Source of the DNA: an uncultured Shewanella sp.
GTDB lineage: Bacteria > Pseudomonadota > Gammaproteobacteria > Enterobacterales > Shewanellaceae
Assembly (NCBI RefSeq): GCF_947501225.1
Contig: NZ_CANMUW010000005.1
Location: 124,001-188,000, forward strand
DNA length: 64,000 bases
Direction: 5' to 3'
Below the pieces are notes generated by a model. It ran no database searches and was not told the origin of the DNA. It worked only from the letters and a program-made list of their open reading frames with translations. The translations under genes and the position numbers were made by a program. Below, one piece after another: positions 47,771 through 56,774 of the stretch. Position 1 is the first letter of the stretch. Every line of letters starts with the position of its first letter.

Positions 47771-48892
47771 TTAAGGATGGCTTACCTCGACAGTAAGCTC
47801 ATTGCATACTGAGTAAGTAGCTCCGCCCTTTACTCCATCTGAGTGCACTTTTATTTTATCTACCACGTCACTTGGTAAGTGGTGCATCAGCTTCTTATGG
47901 AGCTGACTAAGTACCTCTTGAATGAACTTTGCAGTCATAGGCTGTAAGTTATCAAACTGACCGCGAACCCAATCGCCCTCGTCTTCTAAGCCAAAGGTGT
48001 TGTAAACACGTATATCGCCATTCATTTGATTGAAGTGATTTAGGTACTGTTTAGTAAACTCGGTATTTTTGATGAACCCAGAACCAACTTTAATTTGCCG
48101 CTGAGGTTGTGAGAGCATAAACAGGTAGAGGGCTAACAGCTTGGCTGAGAGCTTTATATCAACCCCTAAAACACTCAGTTTTTTTGTTTTCAAATTGATA
48201 GAGACTGCCAATGGCTGGCTAGCAGCATTCATTAGCGCCACCGTTTTAGAGAAAGAACTGTCTTCAAGTTGATTTAACAGGTCCGATTCAAACTGCTTGC
48301 GCATGCGTACAAACGGGATCTCAGCAAGGGTAACTTGGGCATCTTTGGTATTGACTCGGCTGCCAGCCGTTTTTCCTTCAATCCAGTTATCTTGAAGCGT
48401 TGGATAATAAAAATTTTTAACAAACTCATATTCATCGTCGACGAACACATGACTCAAGGCATCTTGTTCACGACCATAGAGCGACATTGCGTAGCCCATA
48501 TAGAACGCCATGGTTTTACGGCCACCAGCGATAGACGCATGAATGGCGCAGCTTGAGTCCGCCGTTAACTTGGCTACCTTCCGGGTAATGAAATCAGCCA
48601 TCGTAGGCTGATCTTCTTCCCTCTTGGCATCTTCAAGTTCGTTGCCTTGCTCGTCACTGATGACCCAGATATTTGACTCGTCAAAACTGATAGGAGGGAG
48701 TGAATACTCTTCAATTAACTGCTGCCAATGTCCTTGCTCAAACAATCCCTCAACCAACATCTGTTTGGAACTTTTAGTGGTGATCACAAAGACTTCATCA
48801 GGCGTCGGTTTGCCTTGTATGTGCAATGCATACAAGGTTTCAGTCAATACCTGAGGACTCGCGCCTGTTACGGCAACTAAGATATTTTTCAT
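47771..48892 (-). CDS. CARF-domain protein of NE0113 type (CRISPR-associated family)
   Basis: This is a 373-aa protein. It opens with MKNILVAVTGASPQVLTETL and carries SIAGGRKTMAFYMGYAMSLY, both hallmarks of the NE0113 CRISPR-associated family (as I recall TIGR02584), whose CARF domain would bind cyclic oligoadenylate or a related nucleotide. The C-terminal 150 residues are an additional domain that may be winged-helix-like or an effector; no HEPN or nuclease motif is clear. The start at 48,892 follows the family; upstream in-frame codons lack support. No CRISPR array or cas gene is in the window, so if it senses a nucleotide, the source lies elsewhere or is non-CRISPR. It is the first gene of the operon leading to FtsZ-like. 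Confidence 0.8.
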   Translation of the reverse strand: MKNILVAVTGASPQVLTETLYALHIQGKPTPDEVFVITTKSSKQMLVEGLFEQGHWQQLIEEYSLPPISFDESNIWVISDEQGNELEDAKREEDQPTMADFITRKVAKLTADSSCAIHASIAGGRKTMAFYMGYAMSLYGREQDALSHVFVDDEYEFVKNFYYPTLQDNWIEGKTAGSRVNTKDAQVTLAEIPFVRMRKQFESDLLNQLEDSSFSKTVALMNAASQPLAVSINLKTKKLSVLGVDIKLSAKLLALYLFMLSQPQRQIKVGSGFIKNTEFTKQYLNHFNQMNGDIRVYNTFGLEDEGDWVRGQFDNLQPMTAKFIQEVLSQLHKKLMHHLPSDVVDKIKVHSDGVKGGATYSVCNELTVEVSHP

Positions 48893-49226
48893 ATTGTGTT
48901 TCGTATAAGATAAGCCATCGTTTTCACCAGTCGGCCTGAATACTATTGCTCCAGGCACTAGCCTCAGAACATATTTCATGGCTATACCAGTATGGGGATT
49001 TAAGGGTGCAAATGAGGAAAATTCAAAGACCAGATTCCGTTCTGCATTTATTCCATATACTTATAAAACCTGAACTTTTACTGTACAGGTAGCAGTATCT
49101 TAATGACTATATGTGACTTGGCCAGTGTTGTCACCGATATACATCAAACTATGGTGTTTTCATATAATTAAAGGTGATATAAATACGCCAGAATTTGATT
49201 GTTATAGACAGATTGTTAGAGCAGAT

Positions 49227-50129
49227 ATGATTAACTCTTCGCCCCAAGTTCATCCCACTATTTCAGTAAAGGTAAAGGCCAACCAGCACTGTAACCTTGA
49301 CTCTTTTCCGCTACGCTTTGGCTTTACGTTCGAACACGATACAAGTATCGAGCTTAAGATCATCTCAGGCCCCAAAGCCGATCCAAGACATCATGACCGC
49401 TTTCTCTATAATGCGAGTATTGAACACCCACAAAGCAAGCAGCAGCTTTCAGGTAAGTTTGTTATCCACGACAATGGTAGAACAAATTCACTAGTGACGG
49501 CTTGGCGTCATGATAGTGATACTGAATACTACCTATCTAGCGTTATGAAAGATCTCAGAAAATCTGGTGACTTAACTCCAACCATCTTATTAGGCTTTCA
49601 TGAGACCTACATCAAAGGCAGCTTGAGAACGCATTCAGACTTAGTTCGTGAGCTGACTAAGCACAGAAGCAGTAATGAGATCTCCCAAATTGAGCGCACT
49701 GCCCGGCAAAGCATCGAGTTACTTTCAAATGAGCTGCAATACTCTCAACAGCTTGCACAATCAGAAAAGCACAGAGCAGATACCGAGCAGCAGATGCGCT
49801 TATATCTTGAAGATGAAAATAGGCAATTAAAGCTTGAACAGCAGCAAGCTCTGCAACAAGGAAATCAAGTTCAACAAACCTCCCCCACCACACTCATCAA
49901 TGTGGAAGAGCAAGTGAACCATAGGGGCTCTTCATGTACCGTTCTCACTCTTGGAAGTGGCACCAAGTGGTACATGAAAACATCGACCTTCGATAAAGCA
50001 GGCCAGATAACGGCCAAAGCTAAGCAGCTCATTGGCCAAGAGGTCGTGGTTACTTCTTGGGATCCTATTCGCCAGCCAGGAAAGTGGTCAAGCCAGGGGT
50101 ACTTTAGAAATATTTATCTAGCGAAGTAG
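49227..50129 (+). CDS. Unknown protein with coiled coil and small C-terminal barrel
   Basis: This protein of about 300 aa runs divergently from the CARF gene. The N-terminal 140 residues are beta-rich (ISVKVKAN, IELKII, GKFVIHD), and then there is a helical coiled coil with Gln-rich heptads (about residues 165-220). The C-terminal domain of about 60 aa is homologous to the 81-aa protein at 47.4 kb. A longer start at 49,113 is in frame, but the ATG at 49,227 precedes a more plausible sequence. It shares a control region of about 330 bases with the CARF gene and is likely co-regulated. Function is unknown. Confidence 0.68.
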   Translation: MINSSPQVHPTISVKVKANQHCNLDSFPLRFGFTFEHDTSIELKIISGPKADPRHHDRFLYNASIEHPQSKQQLSGKFVIHDNGRTNSLVTAWRHDSDTEYYLSSVMKDLRKSGDLTPTILLGFHETYIKGSLRTHSDLVRELTKHRSSNEISQIERTARQSIELLSNELQYSQQLAQSEKHRADTEQQMRLYLEDENRQLKLEQQQALQQGNQVQQTSPTTLINVEEQVNHRGSSCTVLTLGSGTKWYMKTSTFDKAGQITAKAKQLIGQEVVVTSWDPIRQPGKWSSQGYFRNIYLAK

Positions 50130-50339
50130 ATAATCTCAGATAATAGCTTACCCCGAACCATGCAGGGTAAGTGATTAATTGCTTTAGCCTTGACTAAAAA
50201 GATTGCTGTGGAATGGCTTTTCTAACCGCTCAGGATAGAGCAGGACGATTTGCTCTGCCGCTACACAGCTGAAATTGCTGCCGTCAAGCAATTAGCTGAC
50301 GGCTTAGGGGTTTAGAAGGTTCGGGCGCTGAACAGTTCG

Positions 50340-51512
50340 CTACAGTTCACCAGCGAAAGCTTTTTGGGAAAGGGAGTTGAACAGTTCCTCAAGCGAACTT
50401 TGACTTTCAGTATGTTTGATTACTCTTTCATTTACTGACTTTACAAGACTTTCATACGTATTTTGAAGCTCGATTGGCGGCTGTAGAATCTTAATATTCT
50501 GTAGCTCTTGAGCATTGATATTCGCCATTCCAACAATACTCTTACACATCCCCATCAATACTTTTTTACCGTGACCCGAATTCAAATACCCTGCAATATA
50601 ATAATTATTGCCTGCCTCATTGGCACGCACCCGAACCAAGTACCCAGCGAATGCCATAGATGACTCTTGTTCGTAGACAGCTGTTTTGCCTACGAGCTCA
50701 CGGCTATTCGTTCTATTGAACAACAGGTCACCCTTGTGAACGAGATATTTAGGTAGTTCTTTTTCAGTAAGGTCGATGTACTTAAGGTCTGAGAAATCCC
50801 ATGAGCCTTGATAAGTGATATTACCCATACGGAGGACTGGATATTCACCCTCATTTTCAGACGCCTTTCCTGACGTGCCATAGTTTGCCGTCTCAACCAA
50901 GTCACGAATAGTACCAAGAGGAAATCCTTTCGGATTAGTCACCGGATCGCCGAACATATCGAGGAAGACGCTGCGGAGGAAGTCGTCGGCCATGTCGATG
51001 GCTTGTTTGCGCTTTTGGCGGATTGCATCGGCTTTATCCAAGATCGCGGCTATACGCTTTTGCTCGGCAAGCGGTGGCAGTGGGATTTCAAGAGACTTTA
51101 AAAAATCTAGTGTAATTCCTTTTACCGTTGCCCCCTTACCTTCACTTTCAATAAAAGCTGCTTTTGACTCTAAGAATCTAGCAAGAAATTCTTGATCTAA
51201 GCATTTAGAGTCTAGAATAAATAGAGCTTTTAAGTCTTGGTTAATAGCTAAATCACATCCTGAAACCGCTACTTTTCCTAGTGCCATACGACTTGGAACT
51301 ATTATAGTTCCTTTAGGGATTACGTTTGTTGCTGACTTCTCAACACCTAACTCTGTAATGTAATCTTCAGTAACTGACAGCACTCTGGACTTAAAGTCTT
51401 TTACTGATGCCCACGGGATATCTCCTCCCCAGTATTCATCAACTTTTTTACTAGGTGTACCACCACCTTTAATAGCTACTAGTTCCCCTAGCTGTTTAGT
51501 CGGCCAGCTCAT
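50340..51512 (-). CDS. hsdS: Type I restriction system specificity subunit
   Basis: HsdS determines the bipartite DNA target of the complex. The 390-aa protein has two target-recognition domains separated by a conserved spacer, EIPLPPLAEQKRIAAILDKA in the first and a matching coil at the C terminus (LVKSVNERVIKHTESQSSLEELFNSLSQ). Each half has the LGEL or GTIRDLVET start of a target domain. The start overlaps the hsdM stop by four bases (ATGA) with GGAGAAG upstream. The target sequence cannot be predicted. It is intact and complete. Confidence 0.93.
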   Translation of the reverse strand: MSWPTKQLGELVAIKGGGTPSKKVDEYWGGDIPWASVKDFKSRVLSVTEDYITELGVEKSATNVIPKGTIIVPSRMALGKVAVSGCDLAINQDLKALFILDSKCLDQEFLARFLESKAAFIESEGKGATVKGITLDFLKSLEIPLPPLAEQKRIAAILDKADAIRQKRKQAIDMADDFLRSVFLDMFGDPVTNPKGFPLGTIRDLVETANYGTSGKASENEGEYPVLRMGNITYQGSWDFSDLKYIDLTEKELPKYLVHKGDLLFNRTNSRELVGKTAVYEQESSMAFAGYLVRVRANEAGNNYYIAGYLNSGHGKKVLMGMCKSIVGMANINAQELQNIKILQPPIELQNTYESLVKSVNERVIKHTESQSSLEELFNSLSQKAFAGEL

Positions 51513-53047
51513 AGCATCTTCTCCAGCGCTTCAAGATCGGCCATGATCTCGCTCTCAAGGGATTTCAGCTTACCTAAAATCACTTTCGGATCTTCAAAGG
51601 TCTCCTCCTCATACACTACCTCTTTGTAGCGGTTGATGGAGAGATCGTACTTTTGCGCTTTGATATCTGCTGCCGACACCATAAAGGCTTTTTGGGTCTT
51701 ATCAGAAAACTCAGCCGCTAGAGCCTGTGTATCACCTGCCTGATAGAGCTCGCTGTAACGCTTCCACTTGGTGATCGCATCGGGGATATCATTATCTTTA
51801 ATTGGGTTACGCTTATCATCTAGCGAGTAGCCATCGGCCGCCATATCATAAAACATGACGTTGTCAGTATTACCACCCTTGGTGAAGATAAGAATTCCGG
51901 TTGATACCCCTGCGTAGGGCTTAAACACACCACTTGGCAGGGAGATCATCGCTTCTAACTGGTTGTTGTCGATAAGCTCTTGTCGCAGTTGTTTATGGGC
52001 TTTTGATGAGCCAAACAATACGCCATCGGGCACGATAGTGGCGCTGCGACCGCCGAGTTTTAACATACGCAAAATCAGAACGACAAACAGGAGCTCGGTC
52101 TTCTTGGTTTTTACTGTCGACAAGACTTTCGGGTTGACCGACTGCTCATCTAAACTGCCTTTGAAGGGAGGATTAGCTAACACCTTGTCGAAGTAGTTCT
52201 CCTCTTGAGGCGCATCGGCAAAGCTTTTGTTTAAACTGTCTTGATAGGTGATATTGGCACTGCTGACACCGTGGAGCAGCATGTTCATGGCTGAAACACG
52301 TAACATGGTGCTATCGAAATCGAAACCCCAGAACATCTGATTGTTTATATGGTCTTTGTATTCGTGCAGCAGGTCACCAGTGTAAACCGGGTTACCGTCT
52401 TCGTCTTGGTAGATGCTGTCTTCACTTGTATGGGTGCGGGTTAAATATTCCATGGCACGCGATAGGAAGCCTGCAGTACCACAGGCAGGATCGCAGATAG
52501 TGTCGGTGGGCTGCACATCTATCATCTCTACCATCATGTCGATAATATGGCGCGGGGTACGGAACTGACCGTTAATGCCTGCCGATGAGAGTTTACTCAA
52601 CAGGTATTCGTAGATATCGCCTTTAACATCGCTCTGCTCTAAGGGCAGTTTATCGACCATCTCAACTGCTGATAGCAGTACCGACTCGCTGCGAATTTCC
52701 ACATCGGCATCGGCCATAAACTGGGCAATATCTGAGCCGTTAAGTTCAATGTCTGAAAAATGCGGGAAAACCTGATTACGCAGGTGAGGCATCAGCTCTT
52801 TGCCGGACATGTTTTTAAAGTTCTGCCAGCGCAGCAGCTGTCCCTCTGTGGTTTCAGGGAACTGACGGGTAAAAGCCTTGCCTAAACGCTTAGCCTTGCG
52901 CTCTGCTGTGGTCTCCTGCATATCGAGCATGCGGGAGAACATGAGATAACTGATCTGCTCGATCACCACCAATGGGTTGGTGACCCCTCCGGTCCAAAAC
53001 TTTTCCCATAGGCTGTCGATGTCGTTACGAAGTTGACCAGTTAACAT
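51509..53047 (-). CDS. hsdM: Type I restriction system methyltransferase subunit
   Basis: HsdM makes the N6-methyladenine modification. The 512-aa protein has an N-terminal helical HsdM_N domain, AdoMet motif I (DPACGTAGFLSRA), and the catalytic motif IV NPPF (VLANPPFKG), typical of N6-adenine methylases. It forms M2S with the specificity subunit encoded immediately downstream. A clear AAAGGAA ribosome-binding site supports the start. Confidence 0.95.
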   Translation of the reverse strand: MLTGQLRNDIDSLWEKFWTGGVTNPLVVIEQISYLMFSRMLDMQETTAERKAKRLGKAFTRQFPETTEGQLLRWQNFKNMSGKELMPHLRNQVFPHFSDIELNGSDIAQFMADADVEIRSESVLLSAVEMVDKLPLEQSDVKGDIYEYLLSKLSSAGINGQFRTPRHIIDMMVEMIDVQPTDTICDPACGTAGFLSRAMEYLTRTHTSEDSIYQDEDGNPVYTGDLLHEYKDHINNQMFWGFDFDSTMLRVSAMNMLLHGVSSANITYQDSLNKSFADAPQEENYFDKVLANPPFKGSLDEQSVNPKVLSTVKTKKTELLFVVLILRMLKLGGRSATIVPDGVLFGSSKAHKQLRQELIDNNQLEAMISLPSGVFKPYAGVSTGILIFTKGGNTDNVMFYDMAADGYSLDDKRNPIKDNDIPDAITKWKRYSELYQAGDTQALAAEFSDKTQKAFMVSAADIKAQKYDLSINRYKEVVYEEETFEDPKVILGKLKSLESEIMADLEALEKML

Positions 53048-53133
53048 AGTGTTCCTTTAACTAACGATTAAGTGTTGATGACTTAATACATTGGTGATTT
53101 TTATGAGAGTGGATTCTAGCGCACTTTGACACT

Positions 53134-53164
53134 AAAAAGGGAGATCGTAACCTTACAATCTCCC
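53134..53164 (-). terminator. Terminator between hsdR and hsdM
   Basis: On the minus strand GGGAGAT...ATCTCCC forms a stem with an inner GTAA/TTAC extension and is followed by TTTTTAG. It lies 160 bases after the hsdR stop codon, so hsdR and hsdMS are probably separate transcripts. Confidence 0.75.
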
Positions 53165-53321
53165 CTATATGGTCAGTTTTTGACTGACCCGGTAGCAACC
53201 GCACCTTGTTGATTGCGCTGTGCTGGCAAAGGTTTCATGCTTTCGCTTCACGTCGGTACTTCAAAGCCCTACTTCAGCCATGAATTCAAGTCGATTTTAA
53301 CACTGCTAATGGGGTTAGCGC

Positions 53322-56300
53322 TTAATGGGGCTGCAAGAATGGCGTGATCAGCTCTGCAAGCTGATCGGCTCTCTCATCGCCAAAGATATCCAGCCCCTCG
53401 CCGTTGGTGAGCTTTTCAAATGGGCCTTCGTAAAGGTCGGTAATTTTGATGCGGCCATTACGACAGATAAAACCCTTAAGTTGGTTTAAAAACTGGGTCT
53501 GTTGGTAGGTGAGCAGGTTGTTTTGCAAAAATGCGGTGAACTGCTCGTTGACCCTTTCAGCATCTAACCCCACCAGCTGAATAAGGGTTTCACTTAACTC
53601 TGCAGGTGTACGACCATAGAAGGCGTTGAGCGCATTAGCATCGACCCCTGGATGTTGGGTTAATATGGTAGAGGTGAGCGATTGTAGCTCAGCCTCTGTT
53701 ACTGACTGGTTTTGATTGATTTTTTGTAGCACTGGATTTTTGGCCAGCATGGTATCGAGAATATCCTTTAAGCGTTTACGATATACCATGGCTTCATCAT
53801 CACCAATGACCACGGTACGGTCATTCTCTTCGACACCGCCATCTTCTGCACTGGTGGTTTGCACACTGCCATAAGGCGTTGTGATACGTTTTTTATATTT
53901 CATGATGCTACGAAGCTCTGTGCGCGTCGCTTCTAACTGCTCGATAGACAACTCATCCCAATAAGCTTGAGTTTGCACTTTGGCTATCTCATCACCTTTT
54001 TGGCGGACATCATTGATGGTTACCGCCAGATTCTGCAACCTGGCTATCAGTTCGGCTTTGTAGCCCTCAAGCTCACTGCTACCTGAAATATAGGTAATTG
54101 TGAGCTCAGAGACTAATCTATCAAGCATGGATGCATCTTTATCTTTCAGGGTACGAGAACCCATCAAAGGCGCTATTTTACTCTCTAGCAAGTGATGCGT
54201 CGGGCCGCTCATCTCTAGTAGCATGTCGGTCTCTTGTAGCTGCTTAACGTTTCGTAGTTCACGGCGCACGGCAATCGCTCCCTCGGGAAGATCGCAGATA
54301 TCTGCCTTAAGCTGACTGCAGGCCAGCTCGAATCCTTTTACATCGGCTTTTTTCTGCGCTTCATCCGCAAGCAAAAGCCGGGCTTCGAACACGGTTTGTA
54401 GTAGCGAGCGACTCTGGCCCGTATCGGCCTCGACATACTCCTCTTCAAAGTATTCGAAGTTGCCGTAGTGATCGAAGATCAAAAACTCCTGTTTATCCTT
54501 ACCCGGACCAAAAAGATCCTGGCATAGGCGTGTGCCACGGCCAATCATCTGCCAGAACTTGACCCAAGACTTAACCGGGCGGGCAAACACCAGATTAACG
54601 ACTTCAGGCACATCGATGCCCGTATCCATCATGTCGACTGAGATGGCTATACGAAAACCGCTATCTGGGTTTTTAAACTCATCGATGCGTGCTTCGGGAC
54701 GGTCAACCTTGTTATGGATCACCTTACAGACCTTGCTACCATATTGTTGGTATAGCTCTTCACAGAAGAGTTTTTCTAGCTGTTCGGCGTGGGCTTGGTT
54801 TTGCGCAAATACAATGGTTTTACCCACCAAGGAGTTGGTAGAATCCTTGATACCATTTTCCATCAAGTTCTCTAAAATGGCGCTGTCGGTGTCGACGCTG
54901 AAGATCTTGCGGCCAATATCTTTACCCTTAATGGTGGTATTTTTGGCCTCCTCTTCGCCTAAATCCTCCTCAAGCTGAGCCTGTTGCTCGGGGTTTAGCT
55001 GTTTGTAATGGATCCCATCACGTAGAAACTCGGTAGTGAACTCTTTAACCCTGAATGGGTTTAGAAAGCGTGGTTCGTGGGAGATTGCCTCGGCGAGATC
55101 GAAGTTGTAGGTTGGGTCGCCATTTTCACAGCCAAACAGATCGTAGGTGTTACGGGCGATAAACTTAACGGGTGTGGCAGTTAAGCCAACCTGCATGGCA
55201 TCGAAGTAGTCGAAGATATCACGGTAGCGATTATAGATACTGCGGTGTGATTCATCGGCAATGATAAGGTCGAAAAAACCCACATCGAGCTGAGAGAAAC
55301 GGTTCATCATGCCTGGGTAAGTTGAAACAAATACCCGTGCCGATTGGTCCACTTGGTTCTTTTCACCTATCACGCAGCGTGGCTCGCTGGGCAGGAACTC
55401 TTTAAAGGCGCCATCGGCCTGACGTCGAAGCTCTTTACGGTCACACAGAAACAGCACACGCTTGATCCAGCGAGAGCGCAGTAGTAGCTCGACCAGGGCA
55501 ATAGATACACGGGTCTTACCTGTACCCGTTGCCTGCACGATTAACGCTTTACGGCGCTGGTTTTGAAGCTTGGTAGTCACCGATTTAATCGCTTCTATCT
55601 GGTATGGGCGACCTGCAATGTCGTTACTGGGGTTAAGTAGCTCGAGGTTTCGTTCTTTATGTTGATGCTGGAAGTTCAAAAACTTCAGGCTGTCTTTGGA
55701 GTAGAAACCAAATACCTGGCGATAGGTGTTGTACTGCTTGGTATCCCAGATACAGATCTCATATCCGTTGGTATAGAACACAATTGGCGTTGCGCAGTTA
55801 TGTTGCTTGGCGAGTCCCTCGGCATAGTAACGAGCCTGCTCGCGCCCCTTTTGCATATGCTCACGGGAGCGTTTAGCTTCAACTACCGCAAGCGGCGTGC
55901 CGTCGTCATCCCACAGTACATAATCGATATAGCCAATACCGCTATCGGTTGGCTGGTGCAGTACCTCGACTTCGATACCGACTTTTTCGCTATCTGTGAC
56001 ATCCCAACCAGCATGAGCCAGCTGGGTATCGATAAGCAGTTGACGAGTGGTGTTTTCGTCCCACTCCAGACTGTTGGCGGTATGCTGGCTACGGGCTCTA
56101 GCCTGCTTCAGCTGCTCCACTGTCGCTTGAGCCTTATCTTCGGCATCGTGACGCTTTTGACGCTCAAGCGCCAACTCCTCAAGTAACTTGTCTTGGGCTT
56201 GCTGACTTTGCTCAAGTACCTTATCGAGCTGTTTCTGATTCAGTGCTGAGCCTGTTGGAGGCTCTGGTAACACTAAGGGAGTGAGATCAGAAACATGAAA

Positions 56301-56678
56301 ACCGTAATAGTTAACGGCTAAATATTGGCCAAGTTGATGGGCTGTACCGAGCGCGGCATAGGCGATGCTTTGAGAGCCCTCTGCGCCATGGGCGGTCTCG
56401 TTGCCTTTGATACGTAAAAAATGAAGTTGATCGCGCAGTCGAGACTCTGTGCAATGGATAAAGCCATCGCCTTTCAGTAGTTCAATAAAGTTTGCCTGGG
56501 GCATTTTGGGCAGGGCGTCAATCTCGTAGATCTCTTTAGTCACCTCCTCTGCAAAGCCACGAAGGCGAGTGATCGCACTGCCTGGATCTAGGTGCAGTAT
56601 GCTTTCAGCAAGTTGACCTAGGTTTGCGAGTTTTTCATTGTGGCCGCGGATGAGTTCAAAATTGAGTGACTTTGCCAT
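53322..56678 (-). CDS. hsdR: Type I restriction endonuclease subunit (EcoEI-type)
   Basis: This is the 1118-aa motor/nuclease subunit. A DUF4145-type helical N terminus leads to the nuclease core with VLWDDDGTPLAVVEAKRSRE (Asp and E-x-K of the PD-(D/E)xK site). Motif I is ATGTGKTRVS, motif II is IADESHRS, motif III is GLTATPVKF, and motif VI is QMIGRGTRL. The C-terminal region corresponds to the EcoEI_R_C part that contacts HsdM. It has no clear Shine-Dalgarno and is separated from hsdMS by a terminator. It looks intact. Confidence 0.93.
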   Translation of the reverse strand: MAKSLNFELIRGHNEKLANLGQLAESILHLDPGSAITRLRGFAEEVTKEIYEIDALPKMPQANFIELLKGDGFIHCTESRLRDQLHFLRIKGNETAHGAEGSQSIAYAALGTAHQLGQYLAVNYYGFHVSDLTPLVLPEPPTGSALNQKQLDKVLEQSQQAQDKLLEELALERQKRHDAEDKAQATVEQLKQARARSQHTANSLEWDENTTRQLLIDTQLAHAGWDVTDSEKVGIEVEVLHQPTDSGIGYIDYVLWDDDGTPLAVVEAKRSREHMQKGREQARYYAEGLAKQHNCATPIVFYTNGYEICIWDTKQYNTYRQVFGFYSKDSLKFLNFQHQHKERNLELLNPSNDIAGRPYQIEAIKSVTTKLQNQRRKALIVQATGTGKTRVSIALVELLLRSRWIKRVLFLCDRKELRRQADGAFKEFLPSEPRCVIGEKNQVDQSARVFVSTYPGMMNRFSQLDVGFFDLIIADESHRSIYNRYRDIFDYFDAMQVGLTATPVKFIARNTYDLFGCENGDPTYNFDLAEAISHEPRFLNPFRVKEFTTEFLRDGIHYKQLNPEQQAQLEEDLGEEEAKNTTIKGKDIGRKIFSVDTDSAILENLMENGIKDSTNSLVGKTIVFAQNQAHAEQLEKLFCEELYQQYGSKVCKVIHNKVDRPEARIDEFKNPDSGFRIAISVDMMDTGIDVPEVVNLVFARPVKSWVKFWQMIGRGTRLCQDLFGPGKDKQEFLIFDHYGNFEYFEEEYVEADTGQSRSLLQTVFEARLLLADEAQKKADVKGFELACSQLKADICDLPEGAIAVRRELRNVKQLQETDMLLEMSGPTHHLLESKIAPLMGSRTLKDKDASMLDRLVSELTITYISGSSELEGYKAELIARLQNLAVTINDVRQKGDEIAKVQTQAYWDELSIEQLEATRTELRSIMKYKKRITTPYGSVQTTSAEDGGVEENDRTVVIGDDEAMVYRKRLKDILDTMLAKNPVLQKINQNQSVTEAELQSLTSTILTQHPGVDANALNAFYGRTPAELSETLIQLVGLDAERVNEQFTAFLQNNLLTYQQTQFLNQLKGFICRNGRIKITDLYEGPFEKLTNGEGLDIFGDERADQLAELITPFLQPH

Positions 56679-56774
56679 AAATTATTGATATCCCGATGTA
56701 GATTGCCATCTTTTATACCAGAACTTGCAGTCGAAAACGATGATACCCCTATGATAATTTATAAACTTTTCCAA

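Noticed and set aside
55659..56186. 175-aa plus-strand frame opposite hsdR
   Set aside because: It lies wholly within hsdR, which has clear conserved motifs; it is a shadow of it.
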